Below are positions 33,948 to 46,509 of a stretch of 64,000 bases of DNA, piece after piece. Source of the DNA: Cheiracanthium punctorium (taxonomy: Eukaryota; Arthropoda; Arachnida; Araneae; Cheiracanthiidae). The position numbers and the translations under genes were made by a program. Position 1 is the first letter of the stretch. Each line of letters begins with the position of its first letter. A model generated the notes under the pieces. The model was given only the letters and a program-made list of their open reading frames with translations. It was not told the DNA's origin and made no database searches. Location of the stretch: NCBI GenBank assembly GCA_038373885.1, contig JAWZYV010017538.1:992001-1056000 (forward strand), read 5' to 3'.

Positions 33948-34932
33948 CATTTTTATTTTATTTTTTACAGCACAATTTTTGTATTACAATTGGTAAAATA
34001 CATCAGTGTTATACAATATAAAGGCAGTTAGTTTACAATGGTTTACAATTGCTCACAATATTGTTCTTAGTAACATTTGACCGTAGATACATATATTTAA
34101 CACGTTCTTTTTTTTTTCTTTCTTTTTACAATTTTGAAAGTTAAAAAAAAGTAAATAAATATCTAAAAGTAAACAATAGGCTTGAGAATGATAAACTTAA
34201 AAAGTAATTTTGAAAAATTTAAACATAAATAAATACAACTAATAATAAAAAATGTGCTTTAGAAAGAAAGTTTTTTTTTCTTTTTTTTTTAATTTTTTTT
34301 TTTTTAATTTTGAAAGCATACATATACATATAATAATATACTGAAAAATAAATTTTGGCTTCGATATGAGAAGTGTACTTTTTTAAATCTAACGAAATAA
34401 GAGCAGCAACAAAAATTCTATGTCAGGAAATAATGCTAATAAATTCATAATTAAAAAAATTGTTCTATTTAAGAGTTTTTACGTGGTTTTTATCAACTGA
34501 AATTCTTGTATTTATTTAATCTGAATCGCTTTCTGGTGTATGAGGTCTTATATCAATCGGATGAATATACTTGGGTTGATTATTTTGTAGTTCTTCAATC
34601 CCTTTTATTATTTTGTTGCATAAGTTTTTATTTTTTAATACATATGCAGCCCACTGCTCATTACTTTGTGAAGGTGATTTTAAAACTCTGTATTGCTTTA
34701 ATAATTTACAATTAGTGAAATAATGTAATGAATTTCCTTGCATATTGCATTTACAATGATCGGAGGAGGCTCTGTTTATTTTTAAAAAATATTCTGGGAA
34801 TGGTCCATGATTGGTAAAAAAAAGGTAAAGGTTCCTGTGTTCTAAAAGGAAATCCTCTGATGGTTTTTTAAAGTATTGGTAAGTATACCTGCCTGTAACT
34901 TCTGTGTCCCATGGTATTTCTGTGTCCCTGGA
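33948..34932 (-). mobile_element. 5'-truncated non-LTR retrotransposon (LINE)
   Basis: On the minus strand this has the end of an ORF2-like protein (34516-34932), then about 550 bp of AT-rich 3' UTR, ending in an AAATAAAATAAAAATG-type tail at 33948-33965. Strong 5' truncation is typical of target-primed reverse transcription. The clade is not determinable from the short coding part. The TTAA-MITE at 34989 lies just beyond. Confidence 0.75.
34516..34932 (-). pseudogene. LINE ORF2 C-terminal fragment
   Basis: The minus-strand frame runs EIPWDTEVTGRYTYQYF, then LFFTNHGPFPEYFLKINR, then a Cys/His cluster SSDHCKCN ... LHYFTNCKLLKQYR, and ends PHTPESDSD-stop. This follows the LINE C-terminal pattern: W-x-x-x-x-x-GRYTY, then (F/L)-T-x-HGPFP-x-Y-(F/L), then a C-x-C-x(n)-H-x(3)-C motif downstream of the RT/RNase H region. 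A stop lies upstream of 34932 in this frame. RT domain residues are absent, so it cannot be active. Confidence 0.82.
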
Positions 34933-34988
34933 CCTTCATGCTTTAGCTGCACCCAGTCTTGCACAATCGCTATGCTGTCCAATGCCTG

Positions 34989-35536
34989 TTAACCCTTTGA
35001 CGCGCGATGTCCTCGTCGTGATGACACAAAACTCTGACGTTTCGACTGTTATCAGTCACGAAGAGCAAATAGCATTTCCACAAAAATACTTGAGGGTGAC
35101 ATAGTTACACGAGAATCCTTTACTTTTTAGCACGTCATTTCCCCGTAAAAATGGTCGATTATTTGTATAATCGACAGAATTATTTTTATCAGTACTGGCA
35201 TCTGTTGAATAGTGAAGGATACGATGGAAATACATTGATATAGAAGAACAATGGATAGACCGCCCAATGCTGTGAAAACAGCAGCCGTTGCCATCTTTCG
35301 GTTTAACTACGAGCAAGATGGTAGTCGAGCGAACCGTTCATCGCGTGCCACAGATCTGGAGACCATTTTTGATACAGCTGGCAGTGCGCGCACTGCCATC
35401 TGTGTCAAATCTTGCCATGTGCTGTGTCAATATCGCATCAATACCACTACCGTCAATACCACTACCATCTTGCTGGTAGTTAAATCGAGCGATGACAATT
35501 CCGGTATTGGGAAATGGTTACGCTTCGAAGGGTTGA
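34989..35536 (-). mobile_element. TTAA-MITE copy 5, most diverged
   Basis: The left TTAA (34989-34992) is intact and the right is mutated to TTGA (35533-35536). The left terminus is CCCTTTGACGCGCGATGTC. The foldback half contains GCAAGATGGTAGTCGAGCG, with many substitutions, and a small local repeat of ATACCACTACC near 35440-35468. Divergence indicates this is one of the oldest insertions of the family in the window. Confidence 0.85.
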
Positions 35537-36613
35537 AGATTGAAAATGGATTCCCTTGAAAAAAATTCTGTACTAGATAACTGAATTTATGTTATACACC
35601 AGAGCTCGGAATAAGACGCAACAAATGCCGGGAGATGAATAACACAAATTGCAGGGACTATAAACGGGTTTTTATAAAGGTTTAGATGCGAATATTTAAA
35701 AATTTAATACTTGAGAGTTGCTTTTTTATCTTAACAGTATTTTAAGGATACATATGAAATCGAAGAATGCTTACAGGAAAAGTGAAGCATTTTTTTTCTT
35801 CTTCTCATTGCGTTATTAATTAATTAATTAATTTTTTTTTTTTTTGGTTAAGCGGGAAAAACTGTTAGTGTAATTTATTTTAATAAAGATTTGAGGTTTT
35901 GCGGCTGAATGGTTTTGCTACCAGTTTATAAAAGCTCGCATTATTCTTTGTTGCCATCTTCAAAATCGTATTTCGAGCGCTGTTATACACTAGGATATGG
36001 ATTATTGAAGTAAACCGATGTCTGTATTTTACCTATTAATTAGAAGCGAAAGATGTCACTCTAGCTATACCTATCTCTCACTCTATCTACCGATCTCTTT
36101 CTGTCATTCACCTGATAAGTATCGCAATTTAATTTTCTTCCCCTTTTCTTCTACATATACATCCACAATTTCTTATCCCTTTCTTGATCCATACTTGATT
36201 CAGCTTGACATTTCGCTTATCACTTATTAACTCACTTGCCAACTCTTTTCTTCTGAATCTGTCTAGCTACTTTTCTGTACCTGAGTGCCTTTCATTACAC
36301 TGTTTTTTTTGTTAATATGTCTACAGCTCATTTTAGTACTTCTCGAGTTTTCTTTTTGTTTCTTCACAAGAACGTCGGCAACGGATAGGTCGCTGGGAGC
36401 TGGGTCCCTCCCGAAATTTGTATTTTTGTTGTTTCGATGTCAATAATCAAGCCTTATACTGAGAAATTCTTCCTTTTCCACATTAAAGACTTATTCCAAA
36501 GTTTTCCTCAGGCTAAGTGCCTGCGTTTTCATACATGTCTCTATGAGTTAGTCTCTGTATTTCTAAATATCTATTCTTCACTTTATCTCCTTTCCTCTCT
36601 TTTCATTATACAC
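35537..36613. other. No recognised gene
   Basis: AT-rich to about 36000, with a TTAA-rich tract and T run at 35815-35845, then pyrimidine-rich sequence. Short frames (36018-36230, 36437-36625) encode only low-complexity hydrophobic strings from CT-rich DNA. Confidence 0.5.
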
Positions 36614-37070
36614 TTAACCCTTTAACGCGCAGTGTTCCCTCTCTGGGAACACCAAACTCTGATGTTTTGACTGTTGCCAGTCACGAAGAATAGATTTGAT
36701 TTCTATAAAAATAGTTGCGGGTGACATAGCTCGGCGAGAATCCTTTATTTTTTAGCACGACCTTTCCCATAAAAAAAATGGTCACGATTATCTTTAACAG
36801 CACTGACATCTGCTGAAAAACGGAAGAATGCGAGAACAGTGGATAGATTGCCCAATGCTGGAAACAGGTCAGCTGTTGCCATCGCTCGACTTCACTACCA
36901 GCAAGATGGCTGACGATCGGAACGTTCATCGCGTGAAACAGATCTAGAGTAGATCTGTGACACGCGATGAACGTTTCGATCGTCCACCATCTTGCTGGTA
37001 GTTAAGTCGAGCGATGGCAGCGGCTGACCTGTTTTCAGCATTGGGAAAGGGTTGCGCCTCAAAGGGTTAA
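36614..37070 (-). mobile_element. TTAA-MITE copy 6
   Basis: TTAA at 36614-36617 and 37067-37070. Left end CCCTTTAACGCGCAGTGTTC with the subterminal GTGTTCCC...GGGAACACC palindrome. The foldback is shortened at its centre, where the arms meet directly as CAGATCTAGAGTAGATCTG (about 36940-36958). The loop and the AGACCC...GACG segments are therefore gone, giving a hairpin with almost no loop. Confidence 0.92.
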
Positions 37071-37166
37071 TCATTCATCTTCATTTACTTTCACTTTTTA
37101 TTCACCTCTGTTACTGCTTGTCAGCTTTCTGTGTGTATGTGTGTGTGTTTCCCATCTTCTCTGTTT

Positions 37167-37204
<38 letters not shown>

Positions 37205-40200
37205 CTATCTCTCTATTTAATTTAATTTCAGCTTATGCTTGCGTGTGTGCACAAAATAACTAACAAAACTTACTAAAATACAAATTCTTGTAATGAAAAG
37301 GAAAATTAAATAAAGAAGTTACATTCATAATAAAAATAAATATGAAGATTGTATCATAAGAACGAACTAATCAGGCGTCCGTATCAGAATGCTACAATCA
37401 AAGAAACTTGTTCCAATTTATGGAAACAATACTTCAGTTTATGAATCGGGAAAAAAAGGAAAGAGAAAAAAAAAAGCATTTTCCAAAAATGAGAAGTATT
37501 TTGCTATAATATGGTAAATTAAGGAGAAGAAAGATGAATGGTACTGTTGAATAGTAATAAAACCAAGCAAGTAAATGTTGCTAAACTCTACATTCAAATC
37601 TTTATGATGTTTGAGAAAAGTAAAAAAATAAAAAGTAATAAAATTAAAGATAGAACCCTCTGCTGGTAAGCTTGGAATAAATCATAGCAATTTTAATTTA
37701 ATGGCCTCTAAATCAGAGTTTTAAATACTTTCAGAAATTACTTTCTTTTAATAACGTGCAGGGTACAGTAAATGAGGAATTTTGAGACATATTTTTTCTG
37801 TGATTTTTGAATTGACGAGATTTCTCACCAATTTATGCACAAAAATGGTGAAAAATTCAGGCTGCTATTTAATTCCAAACAATGCAAAAATAAGCAATGT
37901 ATAAAAATGACTAAATATTAATGTATAATCTGCAAAGCACTACAATCGTCCACCACAATTTTTGCATATTCCAAACCGCTGGACCGATTTATTAGCTTAA
38001 TCATTTTAATCATATCTTTTTCTTGTTGTTGTTGTTATTTGCATGTTCCCGCCGACATCAAAGACTGATTAGAAGGGAGCCAAAACTTTCTAGCAGCCCC
38101 TGTGATTCCCAATGAAAACATACTTTATTTCCAACAAATCCCGATTCGGTCTTGTGAAACAAAAATGGATCAAATAAATTGACAATACCAATATGCTTAT
38201 TAATTAGTTGTAGTGGTTGGGGCATCGGAAGTAGGCTTTTTTTTTATTATTGAGCGGTACTCATATCTCAGTGTCTTTATACAAGAAGAGACGTTTGTTT
38301 GTTGCTTCTCTTAATGCAATAGTGTAATTCCATTTAACATATTGTTACAAACTTTTGGGGTGATCTGCTCTTCAGGGATTAAATTTAGAGTAAAATTAAT
38401 ATTCCACGAGTCAAATAATTAAATTTTGCTTTTTTGCATGAAAATCGTATAGAATGCAAGATGAGGAATTTAACTCTTCCCTATTGTTTAACATAATGTC
38501 TTGCGATTTCTCGCCAAATATTGGCGATATTGTTCGACTGGCTTTCATTTTGTGGACTTATATCACCAAAAACCCGCCAAGAGTGGCGACCTTTTGCGCG
38601 ATTTTATAAATGGGGCTTGTATTGTGTTTGTTTCCCTGCATAGATTTAACTCAATCAAATTTCGCCATTGGTGAGAGTTGTTCCAGAGATGGATACTCGT
38701 GGAATTGGCGCAAACGTTCGGAGAGACAATATAAGAAGGATAAATCATGTCCAAACGGTTCAGTTCATTTGTGGGTCTTGATGGCTGCGAATAAGTCAGC
38801 TTTGAGCCTTAGTGCTCTTGCTTCTTTGTATCGTGGTATTATAATCGACGCTTTCTCGCTTGTTTTGGGAGATCTGTTTTAGATTTGTGTCTGTGAATTC
38901 TTTATTTTTGTATGCTGAGGAGGAGACGACAGTTCTGCTCGGGAAGTTCGACTAAGTTTTTAAACTTTGGAAGGATTTTATTGTATGTTAAATACGACAT
39001 CTAATAACGCATCTGTCATAAGCTGACTTAAAAGTCATGTTATTTCTTGTTAATTTCTGGGAACTGTGTACTGAAGATTGTTCTTCGAATTTCTAGAACT
39101 AATAAACTTTTTGTTTTGTTCGTTCAGCTGCACAATTTGCTAGAACTTTCCATATGCATTGGGATTTTAAGCTGCTAATTCGAAAACTAATCAGATTTTT
39201 TTTTTCAACAGTATATAGAAATACAATAAAATATTTCTCTAGAGGTTTTTTTTTTTTTTTTTAAGGGGAGGTTGGCAGAGAGACTTGAATCATATTTTAA
39301 GGCTAAACCCGACTGCTTTTTCCAAAACTCAGAGCTGTCTCGCGAAATCTTTTTATGCTTGGGGTAAAGAAGTGTTTCAGAAGTAGTCTTTAAACATTTG
39401 CCAGAAAAAAACAGTTGGCCGGATTTGCACCTGGCTAACAAAAAAAAAATAATAACATAGTTCCCCACCACTTAAGTTATTAAACTGCATCGTTATACTA
39501 ATAAGAAACTTAAATACAAAGGAAGCATTAGTACATGGAACACGAATGCGCACCAAGTTTATACATCGTAATGCTATTGATTGCGAAGTTTGAACTGGAA
39601 CCGCAGGCAATAAAAGAATTTTAATTCCACTTAGAAAATATTCTGGTACTATTTTACCATATCCTTTCAAAAAACTCAATTTCCAAATATACCTGCATTT
39701 GCGATGATAGTAAATAAATATCAAGGACAATCATTGGAAAAAAAGGGCAAATTTATTGAGGCAGCAAGGTTTCATACATGGTCAGTGGTACGCCTCAGCA
39801 AGTAAACTTGAATCATCCAACTTTTTAAAATTTTATAACTCCAAACATAATGGGTCTTTAGCCGAGGATAATTCCAGGTTCAATTTTCAGAGGAGGCCAC
39901 TAGACTTGTTAGATTAGCTTAAATTGTTCAAAATGCAAACTAAATGCTTGAGATAGAGGGAGATGACCCTATGACCCATTCGCTGGAACTGCCTTTGTAT
40001 TTAGAAAAATATGATAGAGTTTTTACAAAAACACCGTCTTCACAGAAAAGTGTGGTGGTTGTAAAGTGAAATTGTACAAAAGTGGTCACTAAAGACAGAT
40101 AGTCTCTTAGCCAAGGAGGTTACTTTAGTAGGTTCCAGTGTATATGGAATGGTGAGACATATTCTTTCACAGAAGAACTTTATTCACACTCAAATTTAAA

Positions 40201-40393
40201 AAAAAATTAATGCTTTATGGCCGAATTTCGACTACTGGCAGAGAACTAGTATATACTATTTAATTAAACTAAAAGTTCATTTCTTAAAACTGTGCTTCAT
40301 CATTTTCAATGTATTACATCTTTCTTTGAATAGTTCGCATCAATCTCTCAAAATATATCTCTACATTTTTGTCTAGAACATTTTTTTCTATCT
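37071..40393. other. Mostly AT-rich, no recognised gene
   Basis: Contains a (T)33-type run at 37170-37202. 38560-38890 is less AT-rich and has a 90-codon frame (38610-38882) with no known domain; an overlapping minus-strand frame covers part of it. 39240-39730 has two minus-strand frames, hydrophobic and without motifs. Confidence 0.5.
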
Positions 40394-40639
40394 ATTTTTA
40401 CTTTCCGAACATGTATATTCCGGAGACTTATAGTTTTCCTACAGGGCTACGACAAAGATTTCTTTTTCATTATGGCATATGGGGAGAAATTAATGAAAGT
40501 GCGCTAGCGTTTAAACGGCGCATTCGATTGAGCTTCAATTTGGTATATATGTTTGAATTATTCATCGATTAAAATTTATTTAAATGCTTGGTAATGATCT
40601 TAATCGTAAGTGTTCGGAAAGTCGAGTGGAGTCACTCCA
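40394..40639. mobile_element. CTTTCCGAACA TIR element, internally deleted copy
   Basis: Begins ATTTTTACTTTCCGAACATG and ends GTGTTCGGAAAGTCGAGTGG plus AGTCACTCCA. It matches both ends of the 17848-18609 copy. The (TG)n tract and about 1.5 tandem units are missing: the left end joins GGAGACTTATAGTTTTCCTA directly. The homology also fixes the element's right boundary at the AGTCACTCCA motif. Confidence 0.82.
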
Positions 40640-40723
40640 CATTTTCTAATTCATTTGGCTTCTAATTCACTAATGTCTTTTTAAAATCATTTTCCCTTTC
40701 TCCATACACCCATCCTACGTAGC

Positions 40724-40747
40724 TTTTTTTTTTTTTTTTTTTTTTTT
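40724..40747. repeat. Poly(T) tract
   Basis: A run of about 24 T. It could be the reverse-complement tail of a lost retroposon, but no head is recognisable next to it. Confidence 0.8.
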
Positions 40748-40802
40748 CCGGTCCTTCTCTCTATCAACCTATTTCTCTCAAGCATTTAAAGCGAATCCTG
40801 CT

Positions 40803-41185
40803 TAGAGATGAGACGGGCTCAGCCCGAGCCCGAAAGCCCGAGCCCGAGCCCGGGCCCGACTCGGGCTCGGGCTCTGTAATTCACGATTGCGTTCGGGCTC
40901 GGGCGGGCTCGGGCTCGTGAAAAATTTCTCCTTTGTTGAACATACTCCTTGAAACAGATTTTAAAAAGTGATTCATGGAATAAACAGACGTACTTATTTA
41001 AAAAAAAAATAGCGGCACGGGGGACTAGAAGGTGTGTGAAGCTCCAGAATTTATTGTATCCTATTAATGAAGTAGTTAATTTTATTTGTCTATAGCTGAA
41101 ATTTCGGGCTCGGGCGGGCTCGGATTAAAAGTCTTCGGGCTCGGGCGGGCTCGGGCTTCAAAAAATGAGCCCGAACTCATCTCTA
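40803..41185. mobile_element. hAT MITE rich in GGGCTC repeats, perfect 8-bp TSD
   Basis: Ends TAGAGATGAGACGGGCTC and GAGCCCGAACTCATCTCTA are inverted repeats, flanked by exact 8-bp duplications ATCCTGCT (40795-40802 and 41186-41193). The subterminal regions are arrays of CGGGCTCGGGC on the right and GAGCCCGAGCC on the left, so the two GC-rich ends fold onto each other. The 128-codon frame starting at 41086 runs through this repeat and is not a gene. Confidence 0.9.
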
Positions 41186-41910
41186 ATCCTGCTCGCTTCC
41201 AGAAGAACCTAACAAAAACCCCCACGACGTTTCATGCAGCCAGCGACCGAATTGAACCAACAAGGAATCTGGCAACCTCCCTTGATGGCCGTTATTGGAA
41301 GCTGGAGAGGAAGAGACGCAGAGAGAGACGTACGGTAGGGGAGACGCGGGAAGCAAAAGGGATTGTAAGAGGCAGGAAGAGGATGCGGAATGCGATGCAA
41401 AGTAAGGAATTTTGTGTTCGAGGGGGAGGAGCCGGCGACTGCATCAGCGCTCTGCGATTGGCGATCTTCTGAAAGGTGTGTCCCCGTTAAAAGATGTGCC
41501 CGGAAGATGTCTCAGAGCAGGTTAAGGAGATGCGACGGACGGTTTTAAAATAAACCCCCCCTTTTCCTCCACGTAAACAGGAGAAGAAAAGGGGGGATAT
41601 CTCGCCACAGAGCCGATCGAGATAAGAGCGGTGTCACGCACCTTCTCCTTTCTGTCGGCGAACTTCAAAAAGGATGCGAACGCGACTGTAGAGCCTTGGC
41701 AAACAGGATTGCGACGGCCGATTCTGAAAATAAAACTTCGGTCGAAATGGATTCGAAAACAGACTCTCTCTCTCTCCTGTCCCGTTCGAGTATTTCTGAC
41801 TTTTTAGCTTACTGTTTCACTCCAGCAGGGATGGCTGACTTAATTTATCTCGAGGACTCATTTTCATATCGCTTATCAGGGCGCGGGGGGGGGGTGAACT
41901 AAACACAGCT
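41186..41910. other. GC-rich, CpG-containing patch of unknown function
   Basis: From 41200 to 41700 the sequence is clearly GC-richer than its surroundings. It includes purine-rich GGAAGAGGATGCGG and a CCAAT-box inverse GCGATTGGCGATC at about 41452. A donor-like AAAGTAAGG lies at 41399-41407. This might be a host promoter or 5' exon, but no domain or start context supports a gene call. Confidence 0.3.
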
Positions 41911-42400
41911 TTAACCCTGTGATGCGCAATCCTTTCCCAATGCTGAAAAAAGGGCAGCCGTTGCCATCGCTCGACTTAACTACCAGCAAGATGGTGGACG
42001 ATCGAAACGTTCATCGCGTGCCACAGATCTAGAGACCCTTTTTTGACGACAGAAAAAAAGGGGTTTCTAGATCTGTGGCACGCGATGAAATTTTCGATTG
42101 TCCGCCATCTTGCTGGTAGTTATGTCGAGCGATGGCAACGACTGCTCTATTTTCAGCATTCGGCAATCTATCCAGCTCTTCTCGCATTCTTCCATTTTTC
42201 AGCAGATGTCAGTGCTGTTAAAAATAATCGTGACCATTTTTTTACGGGAAAGGGCGTGCAAAAATGTAAAGGGTTCTCGTGGAGCTATGTCACCCGCAAC
42301 TATTTTTATAGAAATCAAATCTACTCTTTGTGACTGGCAATAGTCAAAACGTCAGAGTTTGGTGTTCCCAGAACGGGAACACTGCGCATTAAAGGGTTAA
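41911..42400 (+). mobile_element. TTAA-MITE copy 7
   Basis: TTAA at 41911-41914 and 42397-42400. Left terminus CCCTGTGATGCGCAATCC, right terminus CTGCGCATTAAAGGG. The foldback has both arms but a reduced loop at about 42048-42060, where GACGACAG runs into AAAAAAAGGGG. The unique half (42165-42370) is intact, with AATCGTGACCATTTTTTTAC and the subterminal GTGTTCCC...GGGAACAC. Confidence 0.92.
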
Positions 42401-43808
42401 AAAAATTGTTTTGTGTGTTATATCGCTAATAAGTCCAATCGTTTCACATTTTCTGCACAATTTATTGATCTTTGACCCACTTCTTTCCGTTAGTTGCATT
42501 TATGGAGGTTTTACCAGGATCAATGCGCAGATTAGACCTATTAGAGTTAATAATATAGTAAATGATATTTTGATTTTTAACATCAGTAAGCGATATGTAA
42601 ATTATCATAACATATAGGGGAAAAGGCAATTTCTGGGATTTTAAATAGTTGGGAATAGTCCTCAAAGAACTTCAAGGCAGAAAACTATTTCGAGAGAAGC
42701 CCAAAAGCTGAGAAAGGCAGAATTTCTCACAAAAAGGCTTAATTCCCACATCCTGGCTGCATCCCTGTAGCACTTCTAAATCTTTAGTTTATCAAAACTT
42801 CTGTTATTGAGAATTCATAATATTGAGACACTGGCTCATGAAATTCCAGTTTTCTTTTCTAGAGATTTTTGAAGATCTTGCTAAGAACGAAGCTACTTGA
42901 ATTTAAAGCCTGAGTCTAATAAATATAGTTAGTTCTTGATCAACCTGTGACAGTACAGAAGAACTTAATTAAAAATAAACAAATTTTGTTTCCAAAGTAG
43001 TATGCAGATAAAACATAAGGTTCAGTTTTTAAGAGAGTGAGCATCCGATTTTACAAATGCTGTTTAAGACGAACAAATAATATTGCACATTTCCTTAACT
43101 TCTACCTCGTTGCAGTACCGAAAACGAGGAAGTGTCAGAAACTCTCATTCGAAGCCATATTACCGAATTTTCAGCGCATATAACAAGCTGGGCAATTAAA
43201 ATAAAGAAAACACGAAAAACATGCAACGACTGCGAGATAATCCATCGATCTTACGAAAGCTCTTAATCCGCATTTAATCCGGGCTGCCTCGGGCGCGGAA
43301 TAATAAGCTCGAAACAAAGTAAGCATAGACCCAGTGAGAAAAAAAAAAAAAAAAAAATGGAATAATAGCGAAAGTAAAAGGGGGTTAAAAATAAAATATC
43401 TGGTTGCAAAGATTCTGGAAGGAGTTTTCAAAAGCGTTTCGCATAGCCTATTATAGCAATTTCTCTCATCGGACGAAATAGTAAGAAATAGGAGATAGCA
43501 AAATAGTTTACAACAATCAACTTGCAGTAAAAAGTCCGTTTAAGTGGGCTTTAAGGCGCAGAATTCAGTAGTATCTTGCAGTGGGGCACAATATGTCCGA
43601 ACGTGCGAACAAGGTTCCGGGGAAATTCTGAAGTACTTGCCCCGAGTGTATTTCAAGAGGAAAAAATATTTTTGAACAGATGCAGTTGTCATCAAAAGAA
43701 GCTATCTAGCCTGTTGAAAACAGCAGTTTCTCTACGCTCACACCACATCTGCTCATCAATTATTCCTCTCATTCCAAAGGAACGTACCTTGACCTCGGTG
43801 GGAAAGGA
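42401..43808. other. AT-rich, no recognised gene
   Basis: Nothing beyond an (A)19 run at 43339-43357. Short frames show no motifs. Confidence 0.5.
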
Positions 43809-44231
43809 TTAACCCTTAGAGGCGCAACCCTTTCCCAGTGCTGAAAAAAGGGCAGCTGGCTGTGCCGCACAGCCAGCTGCCGTCAAAAAAGGGTCTCTAG
43901 ATCTGTGGCACGCGATGAACGTTTCGATCGTCCACCATCTTGCTGGTAGTTAAGTCGAGCGATGGCAACGGCTGCCCTTTTTTCAGCACTGGGCAATCTA
44001 TCCAGCTCTTCTCGCATTCTTCCATTTTGCAGCAGATGTCAGTGTTGTTAAAAATAATCGTGACCATTTTTTTTACGGGAAATGACGTGCTAAAAAGTAA
44101 AGGATTCTCGTGGAGCTATGTCACCCGCAACTATTTTTATAGAAATCCAATCTATTCTTCGTGACTGGCAACAGTCAAAACGTGAGAGTTTGGTGTTTCT
44201 ACAGCTGGAACACTACGCGTTAAAGGGTTAA
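43809..44231 (+). mobile_element. TTAA-MITE copy 8, left arm deleted
   Basis: TTAA at 43809-43812 and 44228-44231. After CCCTTAGAGGCGCAACCC and AAAAAAGGGCAG the left foldback arm jumps straight to the loop sequence CTGGCTGTGCCGCACAGCCAG. It lacks the CAAGATGGCGG segment, but the right arm is complete (43876-43990). This is the reverse of the asymmetry in copy 2. Confidence 0.9.
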
Positions 44232-46509
44232 GCCATAAGCTCCCTGTCGAAGGCTAATAAGGTCTCTAATAGTCTCTCTTAAACTAGGATGAAAATATGG
44301 AATGATTTTGAGGGAAATTTTGGACAAAAATAATGAATTTGCAGCCTTTAAATCAATCTTGGTCTGAATCTGGAGCCTTTAAATCAATACTACATAGATT
44401 TTTGTCTTCACCTTTGTTGTTTCAAAAAATGTTACTTCAAAAACTAGTCTAAGTAAAGATTCTTAATAATAATTACTCAACTTGAATTTACTTTCAGAAT
44501 TTTCTCGAAAGTGAATACTATTTACTGATTGACAGCAGACACGAAGGAGAAAATTCCAATTTCTCTGACTGCCCATTTAAGTGTTGCTGCGCATTAGCAT
44601 TCTCCCTTTCAACCTATAAAAAATTTCGAATACCCGCGGAATTATCTATCCAAGAGTCAATAAAAAAAACTTCGGTGGGTCGTCGCCCTCGCCGAGAGCA
44701 GCCGGAAAATTCGAGATGGCTGAACTACCAGCCAACGATCTTCTGCTGTACCGTTTCTTCCGCTGCCAAGTTGGTGTAGATGCCCATTTACTCTCTCCCA
44801 GTGACCAAAGAATGAGGAAAATGGTGGGTGGCAAAGTCCGCCGAGCATGCAACTTCTCTCCAGAGAGACAGGGACACAGGATACCAGAAAGGGAATATCT
44901 TCCCAGCATCCCCAGTGCGGAAGATGGTTGGGGAGAACCGACTCGCTACGTTGACCACCGCGCGCAGTTCTCCTCCGACCAGCACTAATCCCTCGGCACC
45001 CTCATCAAAGATGCAGGACAACGATGCGGCAGTCAAACAATTCGAGAAACCGAGCAGAACGTTTGAACCCACCGGGAGAGGGTCAAACCTGGGGATTTCC
45101 CCCCCCCCTTTTTTTTTTCTTTCCGGAGTGTGTGAAGGGTGGATGGCCGGCATCGGATAAAAAAATTCCGCGACAATTCAGGGGCGTAGTCGGGTAAATA
45201 ACCTCTCATAATTTGAATGGTTATTTCCTATAAAAGCAAAGGGGAGAGAGAGTAATACTAAAGATTTTATTTTTCTTTATTATCCACTTAAAATTTATTA
45301 TTCCTTTAGAAATGCGAAAAAGTTATGTGGCATTAACTTATATTTCGTAATAGTTTAAAGTAAAAAAAACATATATATACTCAAGGGATTTCCTCTTTAA
45401 GTTCACACCAGTTTTCAAGTTGATTGAGTACACTAAGAACATACAGACAAAAAAAAAAAGTGATATTTGAGTACACCCTACCGCCTTCTGAAATTTTTCT
45501 ACTGTAGAAACACTTTTCAGAACATTTATGGGGGGGGGGGGCGAGAACTCTCTTTCTCTCCTCACGTGTCTCGTCTCGCAAAGGAGCTATAAATCTCTGT
45601 TCTCGTTTCGCGTCCATCCTCGTAATCAACGATTGCGTTAACAATAGTACTGTTGTTGCTGTTACGGCCCATGGATAGACGACACTATCCGTGGAAAGAG
45701 GGGTGCCATTGCCCCCCGAAGGAGTTGGACTTCTACTTGTTGGTCCCTAATTTCGATCTGATTCCAGATGAGGGACCAACCACCACCTGAAATCGGTTGC
45801 CCGATAGGTATCATTTAACAACTTGGAGGACATTGGAGCCACGACAGATTTAATGTACACGAGCTCCCATTAGCGTGCACGGTTCCACAGCAGTTGACCC
45901 TCCCAAGCCACTGGCCAAGCCGGCTGCTTCACTTGCCGTGTACCTATGGGAACGGAGTTTAGCGCCTAGACTACTGCGGGACAACAATAGTACTTATCTT
46001 GTAAATTCGCTATCAATAAAAATAGCAGTAAACTTGTTTATAGTTATTTCATAGACTATGCAGAGTATAACGGCTATATTCAATTTTTTTTCTGGATATT
46101 GCTTATACTTATTGCCATCATAACAAAATTGAAGCTTGTTATATGCGCAATAGAAATAACAATACATCGAAGAATTTGTTGAACAAAATATGAAAGAAAT
46201 TTTACACCTCATAGGCACATTTCTTGGGTTGGTATCACTTCTCGTATTCAGTTTTCATTGTAATAGCTACCTGACTGTACAGGTTTCAATATTCATGATA
46301 GTAACATGTTAGAATCTTTTGAAAAGATATAAAATGTTTTGTCAAACCTTTTCATGCAGCACACGTTTATTTATTTATTTACTTATTGTTATGTATTAAT
46401 TATATTACATTTCCATGCTAAAAAATATAAACATACTTATGTTTCTGGAGGTGCTTGTGTGTGAACATGTATTTCGGATTTGTGTGCTTGGCCCAAAATC
46501 TGCGTATAA
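44232..46509. other. No recognised gene; GC-rich island at 44690-45140
   Basis: 44690-45140 is GC-rich, with overlapping open frames on both strands: plus 44716-44988, plus 44828-45160, minus 44788-45153 and minus 44646-44909. Because both strands are open, stop-codon depletion by GC content is the simpler explanation. 45178 has a lone hAT-like CAGGGGCGTAG end. 45663-45985 is a GC-moderate segment starting GGCCCATGGATAGACGAC that looks repeat-like but has no second copy here. Confidence 0.4.

Noticed and set aside
41086..41472. 128-codon plus-strand frame
   Set aside because: Its first third lies in the GGGCTC-rich hAT MITE and the rest in GC-rich DNA; no recognisable domain and no start context.
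45663..45985. GC-moderate segment as a SINE
   Set aside because: No convincing A/B boxes, no tail, and no second copy in the window to define ends.
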